Positions 51,816 through 59,968 of a stretch of DNA of 64,000 bases are shown here, piece after piece. Origin of the DNA: Brachybacterium phenoliresistens (GTDB taxonomy: Bacteria; Actinomycetota; Actinomycetes; Actinomycetales; Dermabacteraceae); contig NZ_KK069989.1 in the NCBI RefSeq assembly GCF_000576425.1, positions 422,078-486,077 on the forward strand, given 5' to 3'. The number at the start of each line of letters is the position of its first letter. Positions within the stretch are counted from its first letter, which is position 1. The position numbers and the translations under genes were made by a program. The notes beneath the pieces are model-generated. The model saw only the letters and a list, made by a program, of their open reading frames with translations. It searched no databases and had not been told where the DNA came from.

Positions 51816-53479
51816 CGCTGCTCCGTCCCGGCCGCGGCCGCGGGCGTGCTCTCCAGGCGGCCCTCGCGCATCGTGACCCAACGGTCCGCCGAGGGGGCGG
51901 CGCTGCGGCGGTGGGCGATCACGACCAGGGTCGCCCCGGCGGCCTCCCGGACCACGCCCTGCATGACCTGCTGCTCCGTCGCGGCGTCGAGGGCGGAGGT
52001 CGCCTCGTCCAGGACCAGCACGGCGGGGCGGGCCAGGAGGGCGCGGGCGAGCGCGAGGCGCTGGCGCTGCCCTCCGGACAGCCGCGCGGCGTCCTCGCCC
52101 ATCGGCGTGTCCCAGCCCTCGGGCAGGGCGGCGACCACATCCTCGAGCCCGGCGGCGCGCACCGCCCGGCCCAGCTCCGCGTCCGTCGCGCCGGGGCGGT
52201 AGAGGCGGAGGTTCTCCGCGAGGGTCCAGGAGAACAGCACCGGGTCCTGCGGCACCACGACGATGCCGCGGCGCAGCGCATCGAGGGCGAGATCGCGCAG
52301 GTCCGTCCCGTCGGCGAGGATCCGCCCGCGATCGGGGTCGACGTCCCGCTCGAGCAGCCGGGCGATGGTCGACTTCCCGGAGCCGGAGGGGCCGGCGATG
52401 GCGAGATGCTCCCCGGCGCCGATGGTGAGGTCGAGGTCCTCGACGCCCTGGTCGGTGCCGGGGTAGCGGAAGGTGACGCCCTCGAGCCGGATCTCCGGGC
52501 CGGGCGCGGGCGGCCGGGGGATCCTCCCGGCATCGGCCGCCCGGGAGGGGAGGTCGTCGATCCGGGCGAGCCCGTCGACGGCGAGCAGCCCCACGTATCC
52601 GGCGTGCCACGCCCCGGAGAGGTCGGCGAGCGGACGGAACGCCTCCCGGGTCAGGAGGAGGACGGGGACCACGGCCGCGGCCTCGGCGGAGCCTCCCGCC
52701 ACCGCCGTGACGGCGGCGATCACCGCGAGGACGGTCCCCAGATGGATGGCCAGGCCGCTGATCGCGCTCTCGACCAGGGAGAACCGCATCTGCGCCATCG
52801 TCGAACGGGCCAGGGAGCCCGCCCGATCGGACAGCTCCCGGCCGATCCGCGCCTCCGCGCCGAGGCTGCGCAGCAGCGGCATCGCGCGCAGCGCCTCGGC
52901 GTAGCGGTCGGTGAGATCGGCGAAGCGGTCCCAGCGCTCCCGGCCGCCGCGCATCAGCTGGGCGTCCCACAGCCGCGGCCCCAGCACGGCGACGGCCATG
53001 GCCGCGCCGAGGACGGCGCCCGCGCTCGGCGACTCCCGCGCGACGAGCACGACGATCGCCGCCGGCACCACCAGGACCACCAGCAGCTGCGGGAGGTACC
53101 GGGTGTAGTACGCGTCCAGGCCGTCGACGCCGTCCAGGAGCGTCGCGGCCTGCTCGCCGTGCCCCTCGTCGCGCCCGCCGGGCGCATCGACCAGCCGGGC
53201 CAGCAGCCGATGCCGCAGCCGGATCCGCACGGCGGCGCCCAGGTGCGCGGCGACCGGCTCGCGCAGCCACACGACCGCGGCGCGCGCCAGCGCGATGAGC
53301 GCGAGCGCGATCAGCGCCGCGGCCGATGCGCCGCCGCCGGAGGCGAGGGAGGCGAGCAGGCCCGCGGCGGTCAGGGCGAAGGCGACGTGCAGAGCGCTGA
53401 TGACGCAGCCGAGCGCCGCCACCAGCAGGATGGGGCCGGGGACCGTCCCGGCGAGCCTCAGCAGTCGGCGGTGGATCAT
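51812..53479 (-). CDS. ABC transporter, fused permease-ATPase (exporter fold, first subunit)
   Basis: A 555-residue half-transporter with six membrane helices (about 1-300) and an ATPase domain (about 325-540): Walker A GPSGSGKST, signature LSGGQRQRLAL, Walker B VLVLDEAT. The C-terminal H-loop is VVIAHRRSAA. It starts 1 nt after the stop of the binding-protein gene and overlaps the next subunit, so all are one transcript. It could be CydD-like (thiol exporter) or YbtP/IrtA-like (Fe-siderophore importer); the operon context supports a metallophore role. Confidence 0.85.
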   Translation of the reverse strand: MIHRRLLRLAGTVPGPILLVAALGCVISALHVAFALTAAGLLASLASGGGASAAALIALALIALARAAVVWLREPVAAHLGAAVRIRLRHRLLARLVDAPGGRDEGHGEQAATLLDGVDGLDAYYTRYLPQLLVVLVVPAAIVVLVARESPSAGAVLGAAMAVAVLGPRLWDAQLMRGGRERWDRFADLTDRYAEALRAMPLLRSLGAEARIGRELSDRAGSLARSTMAQMRFSLVESAISGLAIHLGTVLAVIAAVTAVAGGSAEAAAVVPVLLLTREAFRPLADLSGAWHAGYVGLLAVDGLARIDDLPSRAADAGRIPRPPAPGPEIRLEGVTFRYPGTDQGVEDLDLTIGAGEHLAIAGPSGSGKSTIARLLERDVDPDRGRILADGTDLRDLALDALRRGIVVVPQDPVLFSWTLAENLRLYRPGATDAELGRAVRAAGLEDVVAALPEGWDTPMGEDAARLSGGQRQRLALARALLARPAVLVLDEATSALDAATEQQVMQGVVREAAGATLVVIAHRRSAAPSADRWVTMREGRLESTPAAAAGTEQR

Positions 53480-53480
53480 C

Positions 53481-54569
53481 TCAGAGCGCGCCCGGGTGCA
53501 GGGCCTCGGCGATGGTGCGCACGGCGGAGACGTTCCCGAGCGTCCCGGGGAAGAGCGACGTCGAGGGCACGGCGATCAGCCGGCTCTCCGCGACCGCGGG
53601 CATCTGCGGGAACGTCGAGGTCAGGTAGTCGCGGGTGGCCTGCTCGTGCGCGGCGTCGTGGACCCCGAACACGAGGGCGGCGGGCTCCTCGGCGGCGAGG
53701 GCCTCCGGGCTGATCTGGGCGGCGAAGAAATCGGCGAACAGATCCTGGTCGGGTCCGTGGACCGGGTCCGCCCCGGCGCGCAGCAGGATGTCGTGCTCGA
53801 CCCCCGCGCCGATCACGGACAGGGTGGTGCCTTCGACGTACACCTGCGCGGTGCGGACCGGCTCGCGGCCGGAGACGGCGGCGCTGACCTCCTCGAGCGT
53901 TCCGCGCTGCTGCGCGGAGAGCTCGCCGGCGCGCTCGGCGATGCCGAAGATCTCGCCGAGGTTGTCCAGATCGGTGAACAGGTCCTCGACGGTGCCGGTC
54001 ATGCGGCGGTCCGCGCAGCCGCCGGTGGCGACGTACACGGCGGCGCCGGCCTGCGCGAGCTGCTCGACCGTCGCGAAGCCCTGCTCGCCGGAGAACTCGT
54101 AGGTGGTGGGGGCGTACACGAAATCGGGCTCCGCGGCCAGCAGCTCCTCGCGGGCCGGCGGGGTCTGCCCACCGATCACGGGGATGTCCGCGGCGAGATC
54201 GGCGACGTCCTCGGGCAGGGGCTGCGCCTCGGCCTGCGCCTGGCCGACGATGCTCTCGCGCTGCCCCAGCCGCAGCAGCAGCTCGGTCTGGGAGGGGTGC
54301 AGCCCGATGGCGGCCCGGGGCGGGCCCGCCAGCTCGACCTGCGATCCGCAGTTGGAGATCGACACCGCACCGCCTGCGGCAGGGCTCGCGGCCGGGCCCG
54401 TCACGGAGGAGCCGCAGGCGGCCAGGACGGCGCCGAGGGGCAGGAGGGCGCCGGCGCCCAGCAGCAGGCGGCGCCCCGGGGCGAGGGCCGGGGCGGCGTC
54501 GGGGGCAGGATCGGGCGCGGGAGCCGCGGATCGGCGGGGCGTGGGGCGGGACGGGCGTCGGGTGGTCAT
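53481..54569 (-). CDS. Metal-complex ABC transporter substrate-binding lipoprotein
   Basis: A 362-residue periplasmic-binding protein of the FepB/BtuF (PBP_like_2) type. After a long Pro/Ala-rich N-terminus comes a membrane segment and the lipobox VLAAC with cysteine 52. The mature start, CGSQVELAGPPRAAIGLHPSQTELLLRLG in two adjoining segments, is typical of iron-complex binders, and the single long backbone helix expected for the family lies in mid-protein. The ATG overlaps the ATPase stop. The ligand could be a ferric siderophore, cobalamin or a zinc complex. Confidence 0.88.
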   Translation of the reverse strand: MTTRRPSRPTPRRSAAPAPDPAPDAAPALAPGRRLLLGAGALLPLGAVLAACGSSVTGPAASPAAGGAVSISNCGSQVELAGPPRAAIGLHPSQTELLLRLGQRESIVGQAQAEAQPLPEDVADLAADIPVIGGQTPPAREELLAAEPDFVYAPTTYEFSGEQGFATVEQLAQAGAAVYVATGGCADRRMTGTVEDLFTDLDNLGEIFGIAERAGELSAQQRGTLEEVSAAVSGREPVRTAQVYVEGTTLSVIGAGVEHDILLRAGADPVHGPDQDLFADFFAAQISPEALAAEEPAALVFGVHDAAHEQATRDYLTSTFPQMPAVAESRLIAVPSTSLFPGTLGNVSAVRTIAEALHPGAL

Positions 54570-55345
54570 GGCAGGGCGCTCCTCAGCGGGGACAGGGGAC
54601 GGAAGGCGAAGGTCGGGTCCTGCTCGCCCAGCAGGCGCGCGTCGACCTCGAAGACGCGGCCGATGAGCTCGGGGGTGAGGACCTCGCGCGCGGGCCCCTG
54701 CCCGGCGACGCGGCCGCGCTCGAGCACGACCACGTGATCGCACGAGGTCAGGGCGAGGTTCAGGTCGTGGAGGGCGGCGACCACGGTCGACCGCTGCTCC
54801 CGCACCAGCTGCATCAGCTCCAGCTGGTGGCGGATGTCGAGGTGGTTGCTGGGCTCGTCCAGCAGGAGCACGGGGGACTGCTGGGCCAGGGCGCGGGCGA
54901 GCATGACCCGCTGGCGCTGACCGCCGGAGAGGGTGGCCATCAGGCGGCCGGCGAGATCCTGGACCCCGGTGCGGCGCAGCGCGTCGGCGGCGATCCGCAG
55001 GTCCTCGCGGGTGTCGTCGCCGAAGGCGCTGCGGTGCGGGATCCGCCCCAGCAGGACCACCTCGAGGACGGTGAGGTCCACGTCCGTCGGCGCGTCCTGG
55101 AGCATGACGGCGATCGCGCGCGCCCGCTCCCGGGCCGGCATGGCGGACACGTCCCGGTCGCCGATGCGGACGCTGCCGCGATGGGTCGGCACGGCCCGGT
55201 ACAGCGAGCGCAGCAGCGTCGACTTCCCGCTGCCGTTGGGGCCCAGCAGCCCGGTGACCTGCCCCGCGGGGGCGTCGATGTCCACATCGCAGAGCACATC
55301 GGCCCCGCCCAGGCGCACGCCGATGCCGCGTGCCCGCACCCTCAT
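54566..55345 (-). CDS. Metal-complex ABC transporter ATPase (FecE/BtuD-like)
   Basis: A 259-residue ATPase: Walker A GPNGSGKST (about 35-43), Q-loop VMLQDAP, signature LSGGQRQRVML, Walker B VLLLDEPSNHLDI, H-loop VAALHDLNLAL. This LDEPSNHLDI form is characteristic of the FecE/FhuC/BtuD group. Start and stop both overlap neighbours (ATGA), fixing it between the FecCD permease and binding protein genes. Confidence 0.92.
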   Translation of the reverse strand: MRVRARGIGVRLGGADVLCDVDIDAPAGQVTGLLGPNGSGKSTLLRSLYRAVPTHRGSVRIGDRDVSAMPARERARAIAVMLQDAPTDVDLTVLEVVLLGRIPHRSAFGDDTREDLRIAADALRRTGVQDLAGRLMATLSGGQRQRVMLARALAQQSPVLLLDEPSNHLDIRHQLELMQLVREQRSTVVAALHDLNLALTSCDHVVVLERGRVAGQGPAREVLTPELIGRVFEVDARLLGEQDPTFAFRPLSPLRSALP

Positions 55346-56436
55346 CGGCCCATCCCCGCGCGCTCGGCGCCGGAGCGGCGCATCAGCCACAGGAAGAAGG
55401 GCGCGCCGACGAACGCGGTGAGGATCCCCAGCGGGATCTCGGTCGGCTCGGCGAGGGTGCGCGCCAGCAGGTCCGCGAGGGCCAGGAACAGCCCGCCGCC
55501 GAGGACGGTCACCGGCAGCATCCGCCGATGGTCGGCGCCGACCAGGATGCGGGCGACGTGGGGGACGACCAGGCCCACGAAGCCGATGCCGCCGGCGACG
55601 GCGACGATGGTGCCGGTCAGCAGCGAGGTCACCAGCAGCAGCAGGCCGCGCAGCCGGGCGACGTCGATCCCGAGGGCGAGGGCCTGCTCGTCCCCGGTCA
55701 TGAGGGCGTTCAGATGACGGGTCAGCGCCGCGGCCACCAGGCAGGCGACCCCGAGCGCGGCGGCGGGGCCGATGAGCGATCCCATGCTCGCCGCGGAGAC
55801 GCTGCCCAGCAGGAAGAACAGCACCCCCACCACGTTCTGCGCGCTCGTGGAGACGGTGATGTAGCTGGTGATGGCGCTGAACAGGGTCCCGAGCGCGACG
55901 CCGGTGAGGATCATCCGCGTGGGGGACAGGGCGCCGCGGTGCCGGGACAGGGCGACCACGGCGAGGCTCGCGGCGACGGCTCCGAGGAAGGCGGCGGCGT
56001 GCAGGCCCAGGCCCAGCACCGCCCCGGATCCGAGCACGATCACGAGCACCGCGCCGACGCTCGCACCGGAGGAGACCCCGAGGATGTACGGCTCGGCCAG
56101 CGGGTTGCGGACGGTGACCTGCATGAGTGCGCCGGCGAGCGCGAGGCCCGCCCCGGCCAGCACGGCCAGCAGGGTGCGCGGGAGGCGGAACTGCCATACG
56201 GCCTGGTCCTGCAGCGGGGTGAGGCTCCCGTCGCTCATCCACGGCATGCCCGGCAGCAGGTGGCCCAGCGTGATCTGCACGGACTGCAGGGGCGAGACCT
56301 CCACCGTGCCGATCGCCGCGGACAGCGGAACCGTCGCGACCAGCGCGAGGGCCAGGGCGAGCGTCAGCCGCCGGGCGCGCCGGCGCGCGCGGTCGCGTCC
56401 CGCCGTGACGACGGCGGGAAGGGGCGGAGCTGTCAT
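55342..56436 (-). CDS. Metal-complex ABC transporter permease (FecCD/BtuC family)
   Basis: A 364-residue permease with about nine or ten membrane segments. FecCD hallmarks: RLPRTLLAVLAGAGLALAGALMQ, NPLAEPYILGVSSGASVGA, and near the end GFVGLVVPHVARILVGADHRRMLP. It is the first gene of the five-gene operon. A GTG at 56445 in frame would add three residues; neither start has a clear ribosome binding site. The Fur/Zur-like box lies 19-33 nt upstream of the ATG. Only one permease gene is present, so the importer would use a homodimer, as BtuC does. Confidence 0.9.
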   Translation of the reverse strand: MTAPPLPAVVTAGRDRARRRARRLTLALALALVATVPLSAAIGTVEVSPLQSVQITLGHLLPGMPWMSDGSLTPLQDQAVWQFRLPRTLLAVLAGAGLALAGALMQVTVRNPLAEPYILGVSSGASVGAVLVIVLGSGAVLGLGLHAAAFLGAVAASLAVVALSRHRGALSPTRMILTGVALGTLFSAITSYITVSTSAQNVVGVLFFLLGSVSAASMGSLIGPAAALGVACLVAAALTRHLNALMTGDEQALALGIDVARLRGLLLLVTSLLTGTIVAVAGGIGFVGLVVPHVARILVGADHRRMLPVTVLGGGLFLALADLLARTLAEPTEIPLGILTAFVGAPFFLWLMRRSGAERAGMGR

Positions 56437-56454
56437 CGGACCCACATTCGCTAG

Positions 56455-56469
56455 TGATAATCGTTCTCG
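56455..56469 (-). promoter_or_regulatory. Fur/Zur-like metal box
   Basis: TGATAATCGTTCTCG is an imperfect 7-1-7 inverted repeat. It agrees well with actinobacterial Zur boxes of the TGAAAATCGTTTTCA type and partly with Fur boxes (GATAAT half). It is framed by a longer repeat CTAGT (56451-56455) and ACTAG (56472-56476). The position, just before the FecCD start, fits metal-dependent repression. Confidence 0.5.
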
Positions 56470-56501
56470 AAACTAGTCGATGGGTCGCGGCCCGCGCAAG
56501 C

Positions 56502-56585
56502 GGGCGCCGGTGCGGCTGTGTGCCGGATCGGGCGCCGGTGCGGCTGTGTGCCGGATCGGGCGCCGGTGAGGCTGTGTGCCGGACC
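56502..56585. repeat. Three 28-bp tandem repeats next to a palindrome
   Basis: Three consecutive 28-bp units (GGGCGCCGGTGCGGCTGTGT plus GCCGGATC), the third with two changes. They lead directly into the palindrome at 56590, as the tandem repeats at 3720 lead into the palindrome at 3806. Confidence 0.9.
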
Positions 56586-56589
56586 GGGT

Positions 56590-56665
56590 GTGCACGGACG
56601 GCTGTCTCAGGGCCGCGAGCCAGGCGATTGACTGGCTCGCGGCCCTGAGGCGGCCGTTCATGTCC
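56590..56665. repeat. Long palindrome, intergenic repeat family copy 2, with decayed arms
   Basis: The left arm (56590-56622) starts GTGCACGGACGG and ends CGCGAGCCA; the loop is GGCGATTGAC; the right arm (56633-56665) starts TGGCTCGCGGCCCTGAGG. The inner 17 bp pair perfectly and the outer part has several mismatches. Further copies of the right-arm sequence (CTGAGGCGGCCGGTCGYGTCC) follow at about 56679 and 56743 before the Rrf2 gene. It lies between the divergent metal operon and Rrf2 gene. Confidence 0.8.
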
Positions 56666-56852
56666 GCCCCGGCCGGTCCTGAGGCGGCCGGTCGCGTCCG
56701 CCCTGACCGACCCCGGGGCAGTCGGTCGTGTCCGCCACGGCCGGTCTTGAGGCGGCCGGTCGTGTCCACCCCGGCCGCGGGCGGGGCCCGCCGCGTCGAT
56801 AGGATCCGGGGTGACCGCGGGCGAGGCCCGCCGGCCCGACGGAAGGTGCGCC

Positions 56853-57311
56853 ATGAGGATCTCGGCCAAGGGCGACTACGCTGTGCGCGCCGCCGCGGAG
56901 CTCGCCGCCTCGCAGGACGGGCGGCCCGTGCGCGCCGAGACCCTCGCCCGCCAGCAGCAGGTCCCGCACCGCTTCCTCGAGGCGATCCTCTCCGACCTGC
57001 GGCGCGAGGGGATCGTGGTGAGCCGGCGCGGCGCCGGGGGCGGCTACGTCCTGGCGCGCCCGGCCGATCGGATCACCGTCGCCGATGTGGTGCGCGCGGT
57101 CGAGGGCCCCCTCGTCTTCGTGCGCGATGCGCGCCCCTCGGACCTGGAGTACACCGGCGCGGCGGCCTCGCTCCAGCACGTGTGGGTGGCGCTGCGGGTG
57201 AACGTGCGCGCCGTCCTCGAGCAGGTCACCCTCGCGGACCTCGCCGCAGGCACCCTTCCTGCGAGCGTGCTCGCGCTGACCGGGGACGACGCCGCCTGGC
57301 AGAACCCCTGA
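56853..57311 (+). CDS. Rrf2 family regulator without cysteines
   Basis: A 152-residue Rrf2 protein: winged helix at about 1-75 (ISAKGDYAVRAAAELAAS, LARQQQVPHRFLEAILSDLRREGIVVSRRGAGGGYVLARP), then the dimerisation helix. The three cysteines that bind Fe-S in IscR and NsrR are absent, and the whole protein has no cysteine, so it cannot be a classical Fe-S sensor and is closer to CymR-like members. A TAGGAT -10 lies at 56800-56805; GGAAGG before ATG 56853 sets the start over the in-frame GTG at 56811. It precedes a TSUP permease gene by 141 nt. Confidence 0.88.
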   Translation: MRISAKGDYAVRAAAELAASQDGRPVRAETLARQQQVPHRFLEAILSDLRREGIVVSRRGAGGGYVLARPADRITVADVVRAVEGPLVFVRDARPSDLEYTGAAASLQHVWVALRVNVRAVLEQVTLADLAAGTLPASVLALTGDDAAWQNP

Positions 57312-57377
57312 CCCGCTCCTGCGCCAGCTCATCGTGTGAACTTATGAGAACCCCTGGCACGACTTTGCCCTGAACCG

Positions 57378-57406
57378 TTGAATCCGATAGAGATGGTCGG
57401 GTACTT
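57378..57406 (+). promoter_or_regulatory. Putative promoter/operator upstream of TSUP gene
   Basis: A TTGAAT -35-like box (57378-57383) and GTACTT (57401-57406) are 17 nt apart. The spacer carries CCGA-N9-TCGG (57384-57400); the ATCCGATAGAGAT segment resembles the CCGATAG core of CymR-type Rrf2 sites. Confidence 0.35.
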
Positions 57407-57452
57407 TCGAGCCACTCGGCGGAGCCACCGCCGCACGACGGACGGAGCGCTC

Positions 57453-58373
57453 ATGCGATCACTCATCCTGCTCGCCCTGGTCGGGCTGGCCGCACAGCTC
57501 GTGGACGGCAGCCTGGGGATGGCCTACGGCGTGACCTCGACGACGCTTCTGCTGGCGATCGGCGCGAACCCCGCCGCGGCCTCGGCCACCGTGCACCTGG
57601 CGGAGATCGGCACCACCCTGGCCTCCGGCGCCTCCCACTGGCGCTTCAAGAACGTGGACTGGAAGGTCGTCGCCCGCATCGGCATCCCCGGGGCGATCGG
57701 CGCCTTCGCCGGCGCGACCTTCCTGTCCTGGCTCTCCACCGAGATCGCCAAGCCGCTCATGTCCGTGCTCCTGCTGGGCCTCGGCGTGTACGTGCTGATC
57801 CGCTTCACCGTGCGCGGCCTGCGCACCGACCGCCTCGGCCAGCCGCTGCGCAAGCGGTTCCTGACGCCGCTGGGCCTGGTCGCCGGCTTCATGGACGCCA
57901 CCGGCGGCGGGGGCTGGGGCCCCGTCGGCACCCCCGCCATCCTCGCCAGCGGCCGCCTCGAGCCGCGCAAGGTCGTCGGCTCCATCGACACCAGCGAGTT
58001 CTTCGTGGCGATCGCCGCGAGCGCCGGCTTCCTGCTGGGCCTGGGCACCGCCGGCATCGACCCGGCCTGGGCGCTCGCCCTGCTCATCGGCGGCCTCATC
58101 GCCGCGCCCATCGCGGCCTGGCTGGTCCGCCTGGTGCCGCCGCGGGTGCTGGGCTCGGCCGTCGGCGGCGTCATCGTGGTCACCAACGCCCGCACCCTGC
58201 TGAGCCTCGACTCCCTGGGGCTGGGCGGCGGCGTCATCACCACGGTCCTGGCCCTGCTCGTGCTCGGCTGGATCGCCGCGGTCGTCCACTCCCTGCGCGA
58301 GCACCGCCGCGCCGTCGCCGAAGCGCGGGACGAGGCGCCCGAGCCGGAGGAGGCCCCGGCGCTCGCCGGCTGA
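57453..58373 (+). CDS. TSUP (TauE/SafE) family sulfite/sulfate-type permease
   Basis: A 306-residue TSUP membrane protein with eight or so hydrophobic segments. Characteristic repeats are AAQLVDGSLGMAYGVTSTTLLLAIG and LVAGFMDATGGGGWGPVGTPAILASG; SIDTSEFFVAIAAS is also conserved. Proteins of this subtype often lie beside cysteine or sulfate assimilation genes and are thought to take up sulfate or export sulfite. The in-frame start at 57378 is rejected because ATG 57453 has GGAG about 8 nt upstream. Regulation by the adjacent Rrf2 protein is likely. Confidence 0.88.
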   Translation: MRSLILLALVGLAAQLVDGSLGMAYGVTSTTLLLAIGANPAAASATVHLAEIGTTLASGASHWRFKNVDWKVVARIGIPGAIGAFAGATFLSWLSTEIAKPLMSVLLLGLGVYVLIRFTVRGLRTDRLGQPLRKRFLTPLGLVAGFMDATGGGGWGPVGTPAILASGRLEPRKVVGSIDTSEFFVAIAASAGFLLGLGTAGIDPAWALALLIGGLIAAPIAAWLVRLVPPRVLGSAVGGVIVVTNARTLLSLDSLGLGGGVITTVLALLVLGWIAAVVHSLREHRRAVAEARDEAPEPEEAPALAG

Positions 58374-58397
58374 CGGCTCCTGCACCGCCCGGCGGAG

Positions 58398-58448
58398 GGA
58401 GCATCGGCCCGATCCCGGCACGTCCGGTTGTGATCGGGCCGATGCTCC
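58398..58448. terminator. Long hairpin between TSUP and hypothetical genes
   Basis: A perfect 17-bp stem, GGAGCATCGGCCCGATC (58398-58414) and GATCGGGCCGATGCTCC (58432-58448), with a 17-nt loop. It may end the TSUP transcript; because it finishes only 14 nt before the next ATG it could also act as an operator or a translational cover for that gene. Confidence 0.5.
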
Positions 58449-58462
58449 GTCACGCTGGCCCC

Positions 58463-59968
58463 ATGCCCAAGAAGAAGCGCCGCCCGACCGCGAAGCAGCC
58501 CGGCCGCACCGCCGGGGCGCTGAACCGCTTGGCGCGCGAGCGCGACCAGGCCCTGCGGGAGTTCGCCGGCTGGCGCTCGAGCATGGACCCGGGGCTGGAG
58601 GCGGAGCGGGCCGCCTCGAGCGTGCGCACGCTCGTGGAGCTGAAGGCCGAGCACCTCGACAGCCCCGAGATCGGCCGGTGGAGCGTCCCGCTGATCGACG
58701 AGCTGCTCACCGTGGTCGTGCCGCGCCGCGTCGCCCAGCGCCGCGAGGACTCCATGGCCATGGCCGGGGATCTCGCGGAGTTCTTCGGCTTCCTCGAGCG
58801 GACCGGCCGCTGGGACCTCGCCTCCCCCTCCGTCTTCTCCGTGCAGGAGCACCTGCGCGACATCGAGTTCACGGTGCTCGAGGCGGCCGATGACCCCAGC
58901 CGTCGCAGCGTGTCCGGGAACATCCTGCACCTCGCCGTCGAGCACGGCGTGCCGCTGGAGGACCGGGAGGCCCTCGAGGACTTCATGGCCTGGTACAACC
59001 GTCTGCCGCACGCCGAGCGGGTATCGGTCAGCGACACCGGGCGGCTGCAGGACGAGTCCTACGCGTACCGGCCGGGGGCGGGGCGCGGGACGGCGGCATC
59101 GCTGCGGCCCCCGGGCTCGGCCGGCGAGCGCTCGGGCTCCGGGATCGACGTCGACGACCTCGACGCGCTGGACCGGCTGTGCGACGCCGAGGACGCCGCG
59201 GCCCAGGGCTCGAGCGAGCACCTGCCGTTCTGGCCCTGGTACCTCGAGGACGGCATGGAGCGGCAGCTGGACGAGGTGCCCTCCGACGAGGAGTTCCGGC
59301 GGCAGGTCGCCGCCGCGGCACGGGAGAACACCTACGTGCAGCGGGCCTTCGCCGTGCTCGACGTGATCGGCCCGGGCAGCCGGGTCACCGCGACCGATGC
59401 GCTGGGCCGGCCGGACACCCAGGAGCTGCTGGCCCGGTTCGGCCTCGCGCAGAGCCAGCGCTCGATGTGGGACGTCCCCGAGATCGCCGACCCCTACCAG
59501 TCCCTCATCATGCTCGGGGCGGTCGAGATGCAGGGCCGCCGCATCGTCCCCACGGAGGCGATGCAGGAGATCCTCGCCGCGCCCGCGGAGGCGGAGCTGC
59601 GCGACGAGTTCTCCGTGAAGCTGCTGGTGGTCCGCCTGATCGAGTCCCTCGTCCGGGAGCGGTCGCGGCCCGAGCTCCTCGACGCCCACGATGTCGCCGG
59701 GGCCGTCCTGTTCGCGGCGCAGCCCGAGGGGCTGGACGTCCCCGTCCCCCACGAGATCACGCCGCTCCTGCGGGCCATGGCCGCGCGCATCGAGCGGGAC
59801 CCCTACGATCTCTTCGTGCAGCTCGTGATGGTCCGCCTGGAGTTCGAGACCCTGGCCCAGCTCGGCGTCCTCGAGCGGGACGAGGAGACCTTCCACGCCG
59901 ATGCGGCCGTCCGCCTGGCCGTGTATGCGGCGCTGGAGCACGTCATGGATCTGCGCGGGCAGAGCTGA
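58463..59968 (+). CDS. Hypothetical protein, pRiA4b ORF-3-like winged-helix modules suspected
   Basis: Not firmly recognised. A 501-residue soluble, mostly helical protein with a lysine-rich start (MPKKKRRPTAKQPGR) and an acidic middle. Segments such as RVTATDALGRPDTQELLARF, MWDVPEIADPYQSLIML and GAVEMQGRRIVPTEA show the winged-helix-like pattern also seen in the protein at 43302 and in actinobacterial pRiA4b ORF-3-like proteins. No catalytic motif is evident. Its TGA overlaps the next ATG (TGATG), so it is coupled to the NlpC/P60-like gene. The in-frame ATG at 58430 lies inside the hairpin and is rejected. Confidence 0.7.
   Translation: MPKKKRRPTAKQPGRTAGALNRLARERDQALREFAGWRSSMDPGLEAERAASSVRTLVELKAEHLDSPEIGRWSVPLIDELLTVVVPRRVAQRREDSMAMAGDLAEFFGFLERTGRWDLASPSVFSVQEHLRDIEFTVLEAADDPSRRSVSGNILHLAVEHGVPLEDREALEDFMAWYNRLPHAERVSVSDTGRLQDESYAYRPGAGRGTAASLRPPGSAGERSGSGIDVDDLDALDRLCDAEDAAAQGSSEHLPFWPWYLEDGMERQLDEVPSDEEFRRQVAAAARENTYVQRAFAVLDVIGPGSRVTATDALGRPDTQELLARFGLAQSQRSMWDVPEIADPYQSLIMLGAVEMQGRRIVPTEAMQEILAAPAEAELRDEFSVKLLVVRLIESLVRERSRPELLDAHDVAGAVLFAAQPEGLDVPVPHEITPLLRAMAARIERDPYDLFVQLVMVRLEFETLAQLGVLERDEETFHADAAVRLAVYAALEHVMDLRGQS

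Noticed and set aside
50157..53479. CydDC cysteine/glutathione exporter as firm call
   Set aside because: Sequence style is compatible, but no cytochrome bd genes are adjacent and the genes are locked into a metal-import operon, so I keep the call open.
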